DNA from: Schauerella fraxinea
GTDB taxonomy: Bacteria; Pseudomonadota; Gammaproteobacteria; Burkholderiales; Burkholderiaceae_B
Length of the DNA: 64,000 nt
Assembly (NCBI GenBank): GCA_030849965.1
Contig: JAVDKL010000004.1
Location: 62,001-126,000, forward strand
Direction of reading: 5' to 3'
Of the stretch, positions 1 through 8,630 are shown piece after piece. How positions within the stretch are numbered: the stretch's first letter is position 1; each line of letters opens with the position of its first letter. Made by a program: the position numbers and the translations under genes. Under the pieces are notes generated by a model, which did no database searches, was not told the DNA's origin, and saw only the letters and a program-made list of their open reading frames with translations.

Positions 1-1230
1 ATACTTGTTGCCTGTGGCGCGCGAAACAGTCGATTCGTGGATGCCGAGTTCGTCGGCAATCTCGCGCAACATCAGCGGACGCAGCGCCACTTCGCCGTAT
101 TCGAAAAACGTCTGTTGACGCTCGACGATCGCTTCCGCCACACGTTGAATCGTTGCGTAGCGCTGCTCGATATTGCGAATCAACCAGCGTGCTTCCTGCA
201 GTTCCTGCGCCATCGGCGTGCGATCGGCATAACGGGAGCCACGAAACAGCGCCGGGTAGGTGCCGTGCAATCGTGCCCGCGGCATGGCGGCGCGATTGGC
301 AGCGACCACCCACAATCCCTGCACCTTGGTGACGATGACATCCGGCACCACGTAGCTCGTATCGTCGCGCGCGAAGCGCAAGCCCGGCTTGGGATCGAGG
401 TGACGGATCAATCCGCATGCTTCGCGCAACTGATCCGGGGTGCAGCGCAGGCTGCGCTCCAGGCCGTTGTAATCGTGACGCGCAAGTCGAGGCAGTTCTG
501 TCTCGATCATGATCAATGCAAGTTCGCGACCGGGTGTGCCGGGGTCCATCGCCTGCAATTGCAAGCGTAGACATTCCTGCAATGTTCTTGCGCCCAACCC
601 GGGAGTATGGAGCTGCTGCACGAGCTTGAGCGTCGTTTCCCATTCGCCCGTAGTGGTTGCCGGCTCGAAGGCGTTGCCTTCGACCAACTCATCGAGCGGC
701 ACCCGCAGATAGCCATCTTCATCGAGCGCTTCGATGATGTACTCGGCCATCAGCATCGCGCGTTGATCGAGTCGGTAGCTGCTGAGATCGCGGCGCAGGC
801 GATCGCGCAGACTCATGCTGCTTTTGGCCCACTGGCCCACATCGGAATCGCCGTCGCCGGTTGCGCGCGACGTAGGATAGTCGCCCGAATAGGCTTCGTC
901 CGCCGGGCCTTCCGGTAGATCGGAATAGCTGTCGGTCGAAGAACCGTCTTCCGCCTCATAAGGCGTGTCGCGTTCGCTGGGGGCATCGGCCGATTCGGTC
1001 AGGCCTGAGGCCGTTTCGAACTCGGGACGAATATCCTGTTCGGTCTCCGCGACGATCTCATTCACTTCTTCGTCGTCTGCATCTTCGAGAAACGGATTAT
1101 TCGAAAGCGCCTGTTGCACTTCCTGCGTAAATTCTAGAGCAGACATTTGCAGCAGCTTTACAGATTGCTGCAGGCGCGGCGTCAGGCTGGTTTGCTGTCG
1201 TGCGCGAAGATCATATGAGGCTTGTACCAA
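1..1230 (-). CDS. rpoN: RNA polymerase sigma-54 factor (3' end cut by window)
   Basis: Alternative sigma factor that recognises -24/-12 promoters and needs AAA+ activators to open DNA. The translated 410 codons start with the N-terminal activator-interaction region (LTPRLQQSVKLLQMSALE, Q/L-rich, like other RpoN N-termini). An acidic linker follows (roughly residues 50-115), then the core-binding domain. At the window edge lies the helix-turn-helix segment HESTVSRATGNKY. The C-terminal RpoN box is outside the window. The start is a TTG at 1230, chosen because GGGAGAA lies just upstream and homology begins there. Two sigma-54 activator genes lie immediately beyond its 5' end. Identity is secure; the start codon is less so. 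Confidence 0.96.
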   Translation of the reverse strand, partial: MVQASYDLRARQQTSLTPRLQQSVKLLQMSALEFTQEVQQALSNNPFLEDADDEEVNEIVAETEQDIRPEFETASGLTESADAPSERDTPYEAEDGSSTDSYSDLPEGPADEAYSGDYPTSRATGDGDSDVGQWAKSSMSLRDRLRRDLSSYRLDQRAMLMAEYIIEALDEDGYLRVPLDELVEGNAFEPATTTGEWETTLKLVQQLHTPGLGARTLQECLRLQLQAMDPGTPGRELALIMIETELPRLARHDYNGLERSLRCTPDQLREACGLIRHLDPKPGLRFARDDTSYVVPDVIVTKVQGLWVVAANRAAMPRARLHGTYPALFRGSRYADRTPMAQELQEARWLIRNIEQRYATIQRVAEAIVERQQTFFEYGEVALRPLMLREIADELGIHESTVSRATGNKY

Positions 1231-1480
1231 TGCCGTTCTCCCGTAAATAGGATAGAGGCCACGTGACCTCCCAATACGTGAGCCGAAGGGAAGCGATGAT
1301 TCGCACGTCTTCAGCCACCCCAACAGTTAAGCAATATCGATGCCAACTTTTATGATTACGGGTGGTGTCTCTAGGTGGTTGATTTTTATAGCTAAATATC
1401 TGTACTTTGCGTCGGGTCGGCCTACGGGCGCGATTTTTGCTCCGCGTTTTGTAGCCTTAATTACCCATGCGTGTAAGAAG

Positions 1481-1517
1481 TGCAGTGGCGCGCGTGCGCT
1501 AAGCAAACGCCACTGCA
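1481..1517 (-). other. Inverted repeat just downstream of the receiver-less activator
   Basis: TGCAGTGGCG (1481-1490) and CGCCACTGCA (1508-1517) are perfect 10-bp arms with a 17-nt loop, starting about 10 nt past the stop of the minus-strand activator gene. There is no T-run after the stem, so it may be a weak terminator or an mRNA-stabilising hairpin. The rest of 1231-1526 shows no supported gene and is more AT-rich than its surroundings. Confidence 0.5.
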
Positions 1518-1526
1518 GGATGGGCA

Positions 1527-2576
1527 TTAAGCGTCGCTATGTGCAACGGTGTTGGATGACGCGTTAGGCTGATAGGTACCTAACCTGTTATAGAGCGTCT
1601 TCAAACTGATGCCGAGCGTGCTCGCGGCCAGTTTTTTATCGCCGTCATGGTGGGCCAACGTTGCCAGGATAAGGTCGCGCTGGGCATCGGCGAGCGGCAT
1701 ACCAACCGTCATTTTCAGTTGGCCGCTATCTGTGGCCGCATCCTGTTTTTTCCGACTGGGCTTGGGCTGTATAACGTCGAGCACGTCATCGGCCAGGATA
1801 TAGGCACGATGCACGGTATTTTTCAGCTCGCGCACATTGCCCGGCCAATCGTAGTTGGCAAGTACCTCGAGCGATTTCTTCGAGAATTGTTTCTCTTTGC
1901 CTTCGGCAATGTTGAAGTTTTTCAAAAAAACATTGGCGAGAAATTCGACGTCATCCTTGCGTTCGCGCAGTGGCGGCACCCGGAGCGGTACCACAGCGAG
2001 CCGATAAAGCAGATCCTCACGAAACGCACCATCCGCGATGGCCGCGTAGGGATCGCGATTGGTCGCAGCCACGACCCGCACATCGACCTTCACCTCATCA
2101 AGTCCACCCACGCGGTGAAATGCGCCGCTCTCGAGCACGCGCAGTAACTGCACCTGCATGTCGATCGGCATTTCCGTGACTTCATCTAGAAAGATCGTGC
2201 CGCCACTGGCATGCTCGAAGTAACCGATGCTCTGAGCCGAGGCGCCAGTGAAACTGCCTTTTTCATGGCCGAATAATTCGGCCTCGATGAGTGACGGCGG
2301 GATGGCCCCGCAGTTGACCGGCACAAACGGCTTATCGGCGCGCTTGCTGTGCTCGTGAATGGCGCGCGCAACGAGTTCCTTGCCGCTACCGCTTTCGCCC
2401 ACAATCAACACACTCGCCGGCGTAGCGGCGACCTTCTTTATTTGTGCGGCCAAGTCTTGCATCACAGCGGATTGACCCAACGTTTGGAGCGCAGGTTGGT
2501 CTTGTGGCCGAACCTTAGGCTGAGTCCGCGGACGCGATGCCGCCACCGACGACTTGTTCCGTTCCTGTTTCGACAC
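1527..2576 (-). CDS. Sigma-54 activator lacking a receiver domain
   Basis: AAA+ enhancer-binding protein that would remodel sigma-54 RNA polymerase. Visible in order: a short basic N-terminal segment; Walker A GESGSGKE; the sigma-54 contact loop as GSFTGA (Ser variant of GAFTGA); Walker [14 protein letters not shown]; the arginine-finger region REDLLYRL; and a C-terminal Fis-type helix ending [12 protein letters not shown]. There is no response-regulator, GAF or PAS domain ahead of the AAA+ module, so activity may be controlled by expression or a partner. A GTG at 2576 is preferred because GGAG sits 8 nt upstream; a TTG at 2648 would add 24 residues. It resembles the divergent full-length regulator closely enough to suggest a duplication. 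Confidence 0.85.
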   Translation of the reverse strand: MSKQERNKSSVAASRPRTQPKVRPQDQPALQTLGQSAVMQDLAAQIKKVAATPASVLIVGESGSGKELVARAIHEHSKRADKPFVPVNCGAIPPSLIEAELFGHEKGSFTGASAQSIGYFEHASGGTIFLDEVTEMPIDMQVQLLRVLESGAFHRVGGLDEVKVDVRVVAATNRDPYAAIADGAFREDLLYRLAVVPLRVPPLRERKDDVEFLANVFLKNFNIAEGKEKQFSKKSLEVLANYDWPGNVRELKNTVHRAYILADDVLDVIQPKPSRKKQDAATDSGQLKMTVGMPLADAQRDLILATLAHHDGDKKLAASTLGISLKTLYNRLGTYQPNASSNTVAHSDA

Positions 2577-2884
2577 CCGAAAAACTCCAAGAGGGGCTCG
2601 GGTTTCGCCCTTGGCGAGGCCCAAACTCATAAAACTGCGACAGGTCAAAGTGTACTAATTACAATGGCGCATCGGGCGTCATTTTGAGCCTCTTGTAACA
2701 GTACGAACAACATTTACTTTCCGCAGCGTATTTTTTGCCGTGCAGGGCGGGCGGGACACCGCAAAATCCTGCACAATCCCAGCGCTTCTTCGGGTGATCC
2801 TCGGGGAAGAACTAAACTACAGGCTGTTGTCCGTCTCACGGACTGCGTCAGGGTCGAAAGCCCCACGCTATTAAGGGTGAAGCA

Positions 2885-4264
2885 ATGCCACATGTCTTGA
2901 TTATTGACGACGAACCGTGCGTACGCGCGGTGTTGGTCGAATTCGTTAAAGACGAAGGGTTTACCGTCGCTCAGGCGGGAAACATCAAGGAAGCGAAGAT
3001 CCAGATCCTGCGCCAGGCGCCTGATCTCGTTCTGACGGACCTTCACTTGCCCGACGGCAATGGCATCGATCTTTTTCCTTTGCTTCAGTCTTCGAATACC
3101 GATGTGGTGTTCATCACCGGTCACGCCAGTGTGGATAGCGCCGTGGAAGCATTGCGTCTCGGCGCAACCGATTACTTGGTCAAGCCAGTCAATCTGCAGC
3201 GTCTAGGTTTGGTGTTGAGCCGTATTCCCCGCTTGGGCGGCGTATCGGCTTGGGGAATGTCCTTCGAGGAAGAGGGCCGTTTCGGCAAGATGCTCGGCAA
3301 ATCGGCCCCCATGCGTCAGCTCTACGAGCGCATTCGCAAAGTGGCGCCTACCGATGCAACGGTATTGTTGATGGGCGAAAGCGGCACCGGCAAAGAGCTG
3401 GCCGCTCAGGCCGTGCACGAACTCAGTCCCCGTAGCAAGGATCCGTTCCTGCCGGTGAACTGCGGTGCCATTTCGCCCAATCTGATCGAAAGCGAATTTT
3501 TCGGCCATGAGCGCGGCAGCTTTACCGGTGCGGATCGCCAGCACAAAGGGTATTTCGAGCGTGCCAACGGCGGCACCTTGTTCCTGGACGAAGTGACCGA
3601 AATGCCGATCGACTTGCAAGTCAAGTTGCTGCGCGTGCTCGAGACCGGTTTATTTATGCGGGTGGGCACCAATAAGGAAATCGCCAGCGACGTTCGCGTC
3701 ATTGCGGCGACCAACCGCGACCCAGAAGAGGCCGTGGCAGAAGGCAAGTTGCGCGAAGATTTGTTCCATCGCCTGAATGTGTTCCCGTTGGAGTTGCCGG
3801 CGTTGCGCGAACGCGGCGACGACATGGTGATGATTGCCAATCAGTTTTTGGACAGCCTGAACAAAGAGCACGAAACGAAGAAAACGTTTTCTCCGGAAAC
3901 GCTCCAGGCCATTTCGGCGCATGCGTGGCCGGGCAACGTGCGTGAGCTCAAGAACTATGTTCATCGTGTGTTCATCATGGCTGATGGCGACATGATCAAA
4001 GCCGGGTTGATTCCGCTGCAAGTGTCTTCGTCGAGAGCGGCTGTGACGAGCGGTACGCACATCAGCGTGCCGGTAGGCGTGCCGTTGGCCGATGCCGATC
4101 GCCGTCTGATTTTCGCCACGCTTGAGCAGTGCGGGGGTGTGAAGAAGCATGCTGCGGAAGTACTTGGGATCAGTTTGAAAACCCTGTACAACCGCTTGGA
4201 AGAGTATGCGGCGGCAGGCTACGAGCCTCGCATTGCCAGCGAGGCGGCACGCGACAACGCGTGA
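2885..4264 (+). CDS. NtrC-family sigma-54-dependent response regulator
   Basis: Phosphorylation-controlled activator of sigma-54 promoters, 459 aa. The N-terminal receiver shows the acidic pair DD at residues 8-9, phospho-acceptor D52 in LVLTDLHLPDG and the conserved Lys in LVKPVN. The AAA+ domain (about 140-370) has GESGTGKE, GSFTGA and [14 protein letters not shown] Fis-like helix-turn-helix ends the protein ([15 protein letters not shown]). No histidine kinase gene is adjacent, so its partner is elsewhere. It is divergent from the receiver-less paralogue at 1527-2576, and their shared 308-bp region probably holds both promoters. A purine-rich RBS (AAGGGTG) precedes the ATG. Family is certain; target genes are unknown. 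Confidence 0.92.
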   Translation: MPHVLIIDDEPCVRAVLVEFVKDEGFTVAQAGNIKEAKIQILRQAPDLVLTDLHLPDGNGIDLFPLLQSSNTDVVFITGHASVDSAVEALRLGATDYLVKPVNLQRLGLVLSRIPRLGGVSAWGMSFEEEGRFGKMLGKSAPMRQLYERIRKVAPTDATVLLMGESGTGKELAAQAVHELSPRSKDPFLPVNCGAISPNLIESEFFGHERGSFTGADRQHKGYFERANGGTLFLDEVTEMPIDLQVKLLRVLETGLFMRVGTNKEIASDVRVIAATNRDPEEAVAEGKLREDLFHRLNVFPLELPALRERGDDMVMIANQFLDSLNKEHETKKTFSPETLQAISAHAWPGNVRELKNYVHRVFIMADGDMIKAGLIPLQVSSSRAAVTSGTHISVPVGVPLADADRRLIFATLEQCGGVKKHAAEVLGISLKTLYNRLEEYAAAGYEPRIASEAARDNA

Positions 4265-4271
4265 CCCCGTG

Positions 4272-4300
4272 AGTGCCCAGAGGTTTGGGCACTGGGTTTG
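4272..4300 (+). terminator. Hairpin after the NtrC-type regulator
   Basis: AGTGCCCA (4272-4279) pairs with TGGGCACT (4286-4293) across a 6-nt loop, 8 nt past the stop codon, but is followed only by GGGTTTG rather than a good T-run. It precedes a second, better hairpin. Confidence 0.5.
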
Positions 4301-4318
4301 CTCCCTTGAAAGAACAAC

Positions 4319-4348
4319 GCGGCGGCGCTTGACCGCCGCATTTCTTTT
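4319..4348 (+). terminator. Rho-independent terminator before the PfpI gene
   Basis: GCGGCGG (4319-4325) pairs with CCGCCGC (4333-4339) and is followed by ATTTCTTTT. It separates the sigma-54 regulator transcript from the PfpI-family gene that starts 15 nt later. Confidence 0.65.
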
Positions 4349-4362
4349 GTAAGGAGCGCCTC

Positions 4363-4914
4363 ATGGCCCAAGATATCAAAGACCTCAACGTTGCATTGCT
4401 CGCCGTTGATGGATTCGAACAGTCGGAGTTGCTGGAGCCTAAACGTGCCATCACCGAAGCGGGTGGCCGTGCGGTTGTGGTGTCTGCGAAGCGCGATCCT
4501 ATCCAAGGTATGGAGCACGACAAGAAAGGCGAGAAGGTCGATGTTGACCTGATTTTTTCCGAAGCGGATCCCGCTCATTTCGATGCTGTGGTGCTACCTG
4601 GTGGGGTGGTGAACGCGGATGAAATCCGCATGCATCCTCAGGCGCAGGCATTCGTAAAGCATATGGCAGAAGCCAAAAAGCCCATTGCCGTTATTTGTCA
4701 TGGTGGATGGCTGCTGGTGTCGGCCAAGTTGGTTGATGGCCGCAAGATGACAAGTTTCCCGTCGCTTCAGGACGATCTTCGTAATGCGGGCGCTGAGTGG
4801 GTCGATCAGGAAGTGGTTGTGGACGGTAATTTGATCAGCAGCCGCAAGCCGGACGATTTGCCGGCGTTCAATCGCGAATTGCTCAAGCTTCTGCAGAGCA
4901 ATAAGTCGAACTGA
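4363..4914 (+). CDS. DJ-1/PfpI family protein (YhbO-like)
   Basis: 183-aa member of the PfpI branch of the DJ-1 superfamily. Relatives are described as deglycase/glyoxalase or stress proteins and, historically, as intracellular proteases. The nucleophile elbow AVICHGGW places the reactive Cys at residue 112 with His 113 beside it, and VVLPGG (about 76-81) is the typical preceding loop. Length fits a stand-alone PfpI domain. The RBS AAGGAG precedes the ATG. The gene is monocistronic: a terminator hairpin lies on the left, and on the right are a repeat region and then a strong bidirectional terminator. Cytoplasmic; the precise substrate cannot be read from sequence. Confidence 0.9.
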   Translation: MAQDIKDLNVALLAVDGFEQSELLEPKRAITEAGGRAVVVSAKRDPIQGMEHDKKGEKVDVDLIFSEADPAHFDAVVLPGGVVNADEIRMHPQAQAFVKHMAEAKKPIAVICHGGWLLVSAKLVDGRKMTSFPSLQDDLRNAGAEWVDQEVVVDGNLISSRKPDDLPAFNRELLKLLQSNKSN

Positions 4915-5040
4915 TCAGTTTGGTTGAGTAATCGGCACCATCGATCGGTTTGATAGACCTGCTACTCATTGACTGATCAGCGTGGCAGGTCGTCGATCGT
5001 TCCGTTCGCTGCACGGTTTAACGGGAGCCGTGATTGGGTA

Positions 5041-5290
5041 TTCAGCTGGACGAACCCCACGGGATTTGACTGAATCCGAAAGCATCCGGCTGACCGGACT
5101 GAACCGGATAGGTCGCATCCAAGGAGTTAGACGGGACCCAAAGGGATAGCCCGGACCTGACGGGACAGACCCCGACGGGATGAACCCGACCCAAGGGGAT
5201 GCACCGGACAGCACCTCATGGGGTTGGATGCCACCTTACTGGCTCACCAGACTTGACTCCACCGGACCGGACCGGACCGGACCGGACCAA
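5041..5290. repeat. Degenerate CCGGA/CGGGA pentanucleotide-rich tract
   Basis: The non-coding stretch 4915-5406 (492 bp) is dominated by degenerate short motifs built on CGGGA, CCGGA and CCGAC (for example GACGGGAC, ACCGGAC, CCGACGGGAT). It ends in a clean run of ACCGG: five full units plus a sixth begin at 5261 and continue to 5288. No open frame inside it has a convincing RBS or recognisable product. It looks like an old, decayed simple-sequence array with a young core. Confidence 0.75.
5261..5288. repeat. (ACCGG)n microsatellite
   Basis: Five consecutive perfect ACCGG units followed by ACC form an uninterrupted 28-bp pentanucleotide run. It is intergenic, so any length change would act on transcription or DNA structure rather than on a reading frame. 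Confidence 0.9.
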
Positions 5291-5345
5291 ATTGAGACGA
5301 ACCGATTGACCGTCGGACCGTAGGCCGATGGCCGGTCCCAAATGC

Positions 5346-5379
5346 AAAATACCCGCGATTTGTGTCGCGGGTATTTTTT
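5346..5379. terminator. Strong bidirectional terminator
   Basis: AAAATACCCGCGA and TCGCGGGTATTTT form a near-perfect 13-bp stem with a short TTTGTG loop, with A-rich left and T-rich right flanks. It can stop rightward transcription from the PfpI gene and leftward transcription from the small acidic protein gene at 5407-5691. Confidence 0.85.
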
Positions 5380-5406
5380 GGCGAAACGCCGTCTATTTTG
5401 CGGCAG

Positions 5407-5691
5407 TCAGCCGCCGTTCTTTACGGGGTCGGGCGGTGTGTGCGACACGCCTGCTTCTGCCTCACCGGCGATGTGATCGGTATTTAAGTCGTCGCCTTCA
5501 TCGAGGTCGTCGTCCAACCCTACACCGGCACGGTCGCCGGTCATTTGCGAATCGGTATCGCGGCCGCGCATGTTGGGCGGCGTGTCGCTGCCCGAGTCTG
5601 AACTATCGCCCGGACCCAACGCGCCGTTGTCACGGCCGGTGGTGGGGTCGATCAGATCGGCGGGATCGGTAATGAGATTGCTGGTTGCCAT
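5407..5691 (-). CDS. Small acidic low-complexity hypothetical protein
   Basis: 94 aa, strongly acidic, rich in Asp, Gly, Ser and Thr (segments GPGDSSDSGSD and DDDLDEGDDLNTDH), with no Cys, no hydrophobic segment and no recognised domain. It is probably disordered and cytoplasmic. The start is well supported by AGGAGCC six nt upstream of the ATG, and a strong terminator lies just past the stop, so it looks like a genuine single-gene unit. I do not recognise a function. It is divergent from another small acidic protein (5967-6149), and the two share a 275-bp AT-richer promoter region. Confidence 0.7.
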   Translation of the reverse strand: MATSNLITDPADLIDPTTGRDNGALGPGDSSDSGSDTPPNMRGRDTDSQMTGDRAGVGLDDDLDEGDDLNTDHIAGEAEAGVSHTPPDPVKNGG

Positions 5692-5966
5692 GGTGTTGGC
5701 TCCTAAAAAAACGGGGTGAGCAAATACTGATATTTCTCCCGACGCATGTCGCGTGCCGTTTATAAAAAACCTGCGTTGATGGATGAAGTCGCGAGCGGTG
5801 TGCTTGTGGGCCGCTAGGGGCAGTGGAGTGGTTTGTCGTTCGGCAGGTAGTGGAGAGATTTGTCGTGCGATAAATGGGCCGTTGCCGATATGCCATCAGG
5901 GCGCAGCAGTAGGAACACTATTTGCGCGCCGTGGTGTTAAAGAGCACATTTATCCAGGAGAGACCT

Positions 5967-6149
5967 ATGGCCACACAGATCCCGCCGCCGTTTCATGTTC
6001 CCGACCCGAGCGAAGGCGATTTGCCTCATGATCGTGATCCTGACGCGCCGCCGAAGCCCGAGGATCCGCGTGAGGACGACGAAAGCTACAAGCTTCCCCC
6101 GGGCGAGCGTCCTGCCGAAATCAAGGAGCCGCGCATTACCGGTGTTTGA
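5967..6149 (+). CDS. Small Pro/Asp-rich hypothetical protein
   Basis: 60 aa, beginning MATQIPPPFHVPDPSEGD, rich in Pro, Asp and Glu, with no hydrophobic segment. It resembles short, disordered, charged proteins but no family is recognised. The ATG at 5967 is preferred over an upstream ATG (5922) because CCAGGAGAGACC directly precedes it. A hairpin with a T-rich tail (6194-6231) follows the stop, consistent with an independent transcript. Confidence 0.65.
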   Translation: MATQIPPPFHVPDPSEGDLPHDRDPDAPPKPEDPREDDESYKLPPGERPAEIKEPRITGV

Positions 6150-6193
6150 CTTGGCTAGTCGGACTTGTATGGGCGTTGCAATGTCGTTCTTTT

Positions 6194-6231
6194 ATCCGGT
6201 CGTGAGCGTTAACGCTGCGGCCGGATTTGTT
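6194..6231 (+). terminator. Terminator of the small Pro/Asp-rich gene
   Basis: ATCCGG (6194-6199) pairs with CCGGAT (6221-6226). The stem encloses the perfect palindrome AGCGTTAACGCT and is followed by TTGTTTG. Confidence 0.6.
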
Positions 6232-6344
6232 TGACGTTGAAGATGTCCTCCTTTCGACGATGGGCGGCATCTCCCGCGCGCCCTTATTTACCGAGACGCG
6301 TCGAATGCTGGGCTCGCCAAACAGCGACCGCTCACCGATTACCA

Positions 6345-7628
6345 TCACGATAGGCGTATGGCGAGTGCAGCCAGCGTGAGCAGCAGCACGGGCACCGTCA
6401 GCACGATCCCAACCTTGAAGTAGTAGCCCCACGTGATCACCAGCCCTTTACGGGCCAGCACATGAAGCCACAGTAATGTCGCCAAGCTGCCGATTGGGGT
6501 GATCTTCGGGCCGAGGTCGCTGCCGATCACATTGCCGTAAATCATCGCTTCTTTTACAGCGCCAACCGCGGTGGTGTCGGCAATTGACAGGGCGCCGATC
6601 AACACAGTGGGTAAATTGTTCATCACCGACGCCATGAGTGCGGTACTGATGCCGGTTCCCATTGCAGCGCCCCACACGCCGAATTGTGCGCTCCAATCAA
6701 GAAACTGCGTGAGATATGCCGTCAATCCGGCATTACGCAGTCCATACACAACCAAGTACATTCCCAACGAAAATACGACGATATGCCATGGCGCTTCGCG
6801 CATGATCTTGCGCGTGCCCACGATGTGATTGCGACCGGCGGCGAGCAGCAGGCCTGCCGCACCAACGGCAGCGATTGCGCTGACGGGGATGCCCATTGGC
6901 TCAAGCACAAAAAATCCAATCAGCAGAAGCGTCAGAACGATCCAGCCCGCCTTGAAGGTGAGCGGATCGCGAATTGCCGTGCGCGGATCGGGCAGGATGG
7001 CCACATCGTATCGACGCGGAATGTCGCGCCGGAAATAGAGCATCAAAATGCCAAGGCTGGCGAGCACCGCAACAATGTTGACCGGCACCATCACAGCGGC
7101 GTAACGCGCGAAGCCGATATTGAAAAAGTCGGCGGAGAGGATATTGACGAGATTGGAAACGATCAGTGGAATGCTGCCGGTGTCGGCAATGAAGCCTGCG
7201 GCCATGACGAAGGCAAGTGAGGCCGCAGGACCAAAACCCAGCGCCAAAAGCATTTCCATCACGATGGGTGTCAATATCAACGCGGCGCCGTCGTTGGCAA
7301 AAAGCGCCGTGACCAGCGCGCCCAGAATCACGATCGCGGCAAACAAGCGGCGGCCAAACCCGCCGCCCCAATGCGCCACGTGCAAGGCTGCCCATTTGAA
7401 AAAGCCGGCTTGATCGAGAATCAGGCTGGTGATGATGATGGCGATGAACGTGGCCGTGGCATTCCAGACGATATGCCAGACCTGGACGACGTCGGCGAAG
7501 CTCACAGTGCCGGTCAAGAGTGCGATCGCCGCACCCGCCGTTGCGCTCCATCCCACGTTCAATCCCCTCGGCTGCCAAATTACAAACACGAGGGTCAAGA
7601 CAAAAATCGAAATCGCCAGAAGCGTCAT
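6345..7628 (-). CDS. arsB: Arsenite efflux pump ArsB
   Basis: 427-aa inner-membrane arsenite/antimonite exporter of the ArsB/NhaD-like ion transporter superfamily. It is hydrophobic throughout, consistent with about 12 membrane segments. Family-typical stretches include [63 protein letters not shown] and [19 protein letters not shown], and the C-terminus [22 protein letters not shown] matches the end of enterobacterial ArsB closely. Length is normal. Odd: there is no arsR, arsC, arsA or arsH beside it, so it is a solitary pump whose regulator, if any, is elsewhere. It is flanked by short unknown genes and repeat-rich spacers. Confidence 0.95.
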   Translation of the reverse strand: MTLLAISIFVLTLVFVIWQPRGLNVGWSATAGAAIALLTGTVSFADVVQVWHIVWNATATFIAIIITSLILDQAGFFKWAALHVAHWGGGFGRRLFAAIVILGALVTALFANDGAALILTPIVMEMLLALGFGPAASLAFVMAAGFIADTGSIPLIVSNLVNILSADFFNIGFARYAAVMVPVNIVAVLASLGILMLYFRRDIPRRYDVAILPDPRTAIRDPLTFKAGWIVLTLLLIGFFVLEPMGIPVSAIAAVGAAGLLLAAGRNHIVGTRKIMREAPWHIVVFSLGMYLVVYGLRNAGLTAYLTQFLDWSAQFGVWGAAMGTGISTALMASVMNNLPTVLIGALSIADTTAVGAVKEAMIYGNVIGSDLGPKITPIGSLATLLWLHVLARKGLVITWGYYFKVGIVLTVPVLLLTLAALAIRLS

Positions 7629-8061
7629 GATGAAATGAAAGTGAGGCGGGCCGAATGGACGGCGGAAGCGATCGGGCGCTAAACGACGTAGCGACAGGGG
7701 TGCGCCATTCTAAGAGAAGGTCGTGTAACACGCTTGAGGAGCTTTCGCTTCGAATGTTGCTGACTGGCGGTGTCAGCGTGTTGTGTCTTTGGCCGAGCGT
7801 CGCACAAAGTAAGGACGGGCCTCAGGTCAGAACGCCTTGGACAAAGGAAACAGGGCGGCGGAACAGAACGGGGAGAACGGGTAAGCGCGAACAGGGCCAT
7901 AGCCAGCCGCGCAAAGCGAACTGGCAAAGCGAACAGGGTAGGGGGGGGGGCAGCGCGGGCCAGAACAGGACAGGGCAGCAGAGGGGGAAACGCCTCAGCG
8001 CTGCCGCTGAAGCCGCCACCGTAAAATGAGCTTTGATTTCTGGGCAGTCAAAGGAGCAACA
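7629..8061. other. Non-coding spacer with purine-rich degenerate repeats
   Basis: This 433-bp stretch between arsB and the GNAT gene holds no supported gene. From about 7840 to 8000 it is purine-rich and built of degenerate GAACAGGG/GAACGGGG motifs, including a direct repeat CAAAGCGAAC at about 7910 and 7925, and an uninterrupted run of ten G (7941-7950). A frame remains open across part of it but is Gly/Arg/Gln/Thr low-complexity and has no RBS. Confidence 0.6.
7941..7950 (+). repeat. G10 homopolymer
   Basis: Ten consecutive G about 110 bp upstream of the GNAT start codon. Such tracts can vary in length by slippage; here it is intergenic. Confidence 0.9.
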
Positions 8062-8496
8062 ATGGCGGTGGCAGGGGAGACCAGGCTGGTCTTGGGAGAT
8101 TGGTCGGCGTTGGAACACGACGCGTTGAGCGTGCGCTATGACGTGTTTGTGAGTGAGCAGGGTGTGCCGGTCGAGCTTGAACGCGACGACATGGACCCGC
8201 TGTGCATCCACGCCGTGGTGTATGACGCGGATGGTGCGCCGGCGGGCACGGGGCGGCTATTGCCCGACGGCCATATTGGACGGATGGCCGTGCACAGGCA
8301 TGCGCGCGGGACTGGCGTGGGGCGGCTGCTTTTGGAAGCGTTGATGGCGCGCGGCATTGCTGACGGGCACAAGCGCCTCGTGCTCAGCGCGCAAACGCAT
8401 GCACAAGGCTTTTATGCGCGCAGCGGATTTACGGCACACGGCGAGATCACGATGGATGCCGGCATCCCGCATATTGAGATGGTGCGCGACTGCTGA
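8062..8496 (+). CDS. GNAT family N-acetyltransferase
   Basis: 144-aa single-domain acetyltransferase using acetyl-CoA. Visible are the N-terminal YDVFVSEQGVPVELERDDMD block seen in ElaA/YjcF-type GNATs, and the acetyl-CoA pyrophosphate loop RMAVHRHARGTGVGRLLLEAL (R/QxxGxG/A motif). Near the C-terminus is FYARSGFTAHGE, typical of motif B. The ATG at 8062 is preferred because AAAGGAGCAAC precedes it; an in-frame ATG at 8026 has no RBS. Substrate is unknown. No operon partners. Confidence 0.9.
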   Translation: MAVAGETRLVLGDWSALEHDALSVRYDVFVSEQGVPVELERDDMDPLCIHAVVYDADGAPAGTGRLLPDGHIGRMAVHRHARGTGVGRLLLEALMARGIADGHKRLVLSAQTHAQGFYARSGFTAHGEITMDAGIPHIEMVRDC

Positions 8497-8581
8497 AGGG
8501 CGCGTCGCGCAACGGCGTGCGAGGGGCCGCTTCGTTTGAACGACGGCCGCGGACGCGCCAATGCCGTTTGCGACGGGCAAG

Positions 8582-8614
8582 AAAAAACCCGCTGACGTTT
8601 GCACGTTGCGGGTT
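8582..8614 (-). terminator. Terminator of the first tRNA-Leu gene
   Basis: On the minus strand AACCCGC pairs with GCGGGTT around an inner ACGT/ACGT stem, followed by a run of T (plus-strand A at 8582-8587). It lies 17 nt past the 3' CCA of the tRNA. Confidence 0.8.
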
Positions 8615-8630
8615 CAATCTGTCTTGCTGA

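Noticed and set aside
1327-1527. 66-codon minus-strand frame overlapping the stop of the receiver-less activator (TAATG)
   Set aside because: The overlap suggests coupling, but the frame runs through an inverted repeat, shows no family resemblance and its composition matches the AT-richer spacer.
7655-8029. 124-codon plus-strand frame between arsB and the GNAT gene
   Set aside because: Low-complexity Gly/Arg/Thr/Gln product over a simple-repeat tract, no RBS and it begins inside the arsB promoter side.
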